Source: a bacterium | Lineage (GTDB): Bacteria; UBP14; UBA6098; B30-G16 | Length of the DNA stretch: 5,890 bases | Direction: 5' to 3' | Assembly (NCBI GenBank): GCA_027064665.1 | Contig: JAMOPH010000398.1 | Location: forward strand, 1-5,890 | Shown: piece after piece, positions 5,789 to 5,890 of the stretch | Numbering within the stretch: position 1 is the stretch's first letter | Layout of the letters: each line of letters starts with the position of its first letter | Program-made: the position numbers and the translations under genes | Notes under the pieces: generated by a model | Told to the model about the DNA's origin: nothing | Databases searched by the model: none | Seen by the model: the letters and a program-made list of their open reading frames with translations, nothing else

Positions 5789-5817
5789 AGTTTAAAAAAT
5801 TAAATTCAATTTGTCAA
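5789..5817 (-). promoter_or_regulatory. Sigma70-like promoter of the complete gene
   Basis: Perfect TTGACA (5817-5812), a 17-base spacer, then TAAACT (5794-5789; four of six consensus bases). A/T-only tracts lie directly upstream (about 5823-5849), which could act as an UP element. The predicted leader is about 36 bases. The layout matches the promoter in front of the downstream gene: the same -35 family, the same spacer and the same ribosome binding site. Confidence 0.65.
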
Positions 5818-5890
5818 CTTGTTTTGAAAAATTTCCTTAAAATTTTTTAGGCGGCATCTACCGGCAGGCGAGAAACTTACGAAAATTAAC
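5818..5890 (-). other. Upstream intergenic stretch, possibly with the tail of another gene
   Basis: Bases 5823-5850 are AT-rich and look non-coding. At the very edge, one minus-strand frame is open from 5890 for ten codons (VNFRKFLACR) to a TAG at 5858-5860. This could be the end of an upstream gene, but ten codons prove nothing. No terminator hairpin is visible between that stop and the promoter. Confidence 0.25.

Noticed and set aside
5841..5880. GC-rich block next to a T/A run as a terminator of an upstream gene
   Set aside because: The GCCTGCCGG...GCCGCC block contains a direct TGCCG repeat but no usable inverted repeat on either strand.
1..5890. The locus as part of a prophage
   Set aside because: Tail-fibre motifs are present, but both proteins carry Sec signal peptides and separate promoters, and no phage structural, lysis or integration gene is visible in the window.

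Overview
The window holds two large genes in tandem on the minus strand, both encoding secreted, probably cell-surface or extracellular, modular fibre-like proteins. Gene B (5746 to 1301) is complete at 1481 residues. Gene A starts at 1155 and is still open after 385 codons at the left edge, so its C-terminus is missing. No enzyme, RNA gene, CRISPR array, transposase or integrase is visible.

Layout in the direction of transcription (right to left). 5890-5818: AT-rich leader, possibly with the last codons of another gene. 5817-5789: promoter with a perfect TTGACA -35 box. 5762-5753: ribosome binding site. 5746-1301: gene B. 1241-1219: strong intrinsic terminator. 1212-1184: a second promoter whose -35 box sits six bases beyond the terminator stem. 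1168-1159: the same ten-base purine-rich ribosome binding site as gene B. 1155 to <1: gene A. The two genes therefore look like separate transcription units built to the same plan.

Both proteins start with a Sec-type signal peptide followed by a ~100-residue domain (INYQGK... to ...RIPL..V.Y.FRA.) that is about 69/101 identical between them without gaps. After it they diverge. Gene B is a mosaic of repeats that I know from phage tail fibres and large bacterial surface proteins: SAGxVLKWNGSAWVPA modules, LADxAVTxxKI repeats, an NVAEPTAAQDAATKNYVDS-type motif and a GIGT motif. These lead into a Tyr/Ser/Asn/Gly-rich stretch, three tandem 9-residue repeats and a non-repetitive C-terminal region of about 290 residues. 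Gene A carries related but different fibre motifs.

Organism: bacterial by its Shine-Dalgarno sites, sigma70-like promoters and intrinsic terminator. Secreted proteins opening with this N-terminal domain are, from memory, common in the FCB group and in uncultured phyla such as Cloacimonadota and WOR-3 (Stahlbacteria). I favour such a lineage but cannot prove it from this window. The most interesting point is that the window looks like part of a tandem family of signal-peptide-bearing, tail-fibre-like surface proteins with internal repeats that may be undergoing gene conversion. The biological role is unknown.
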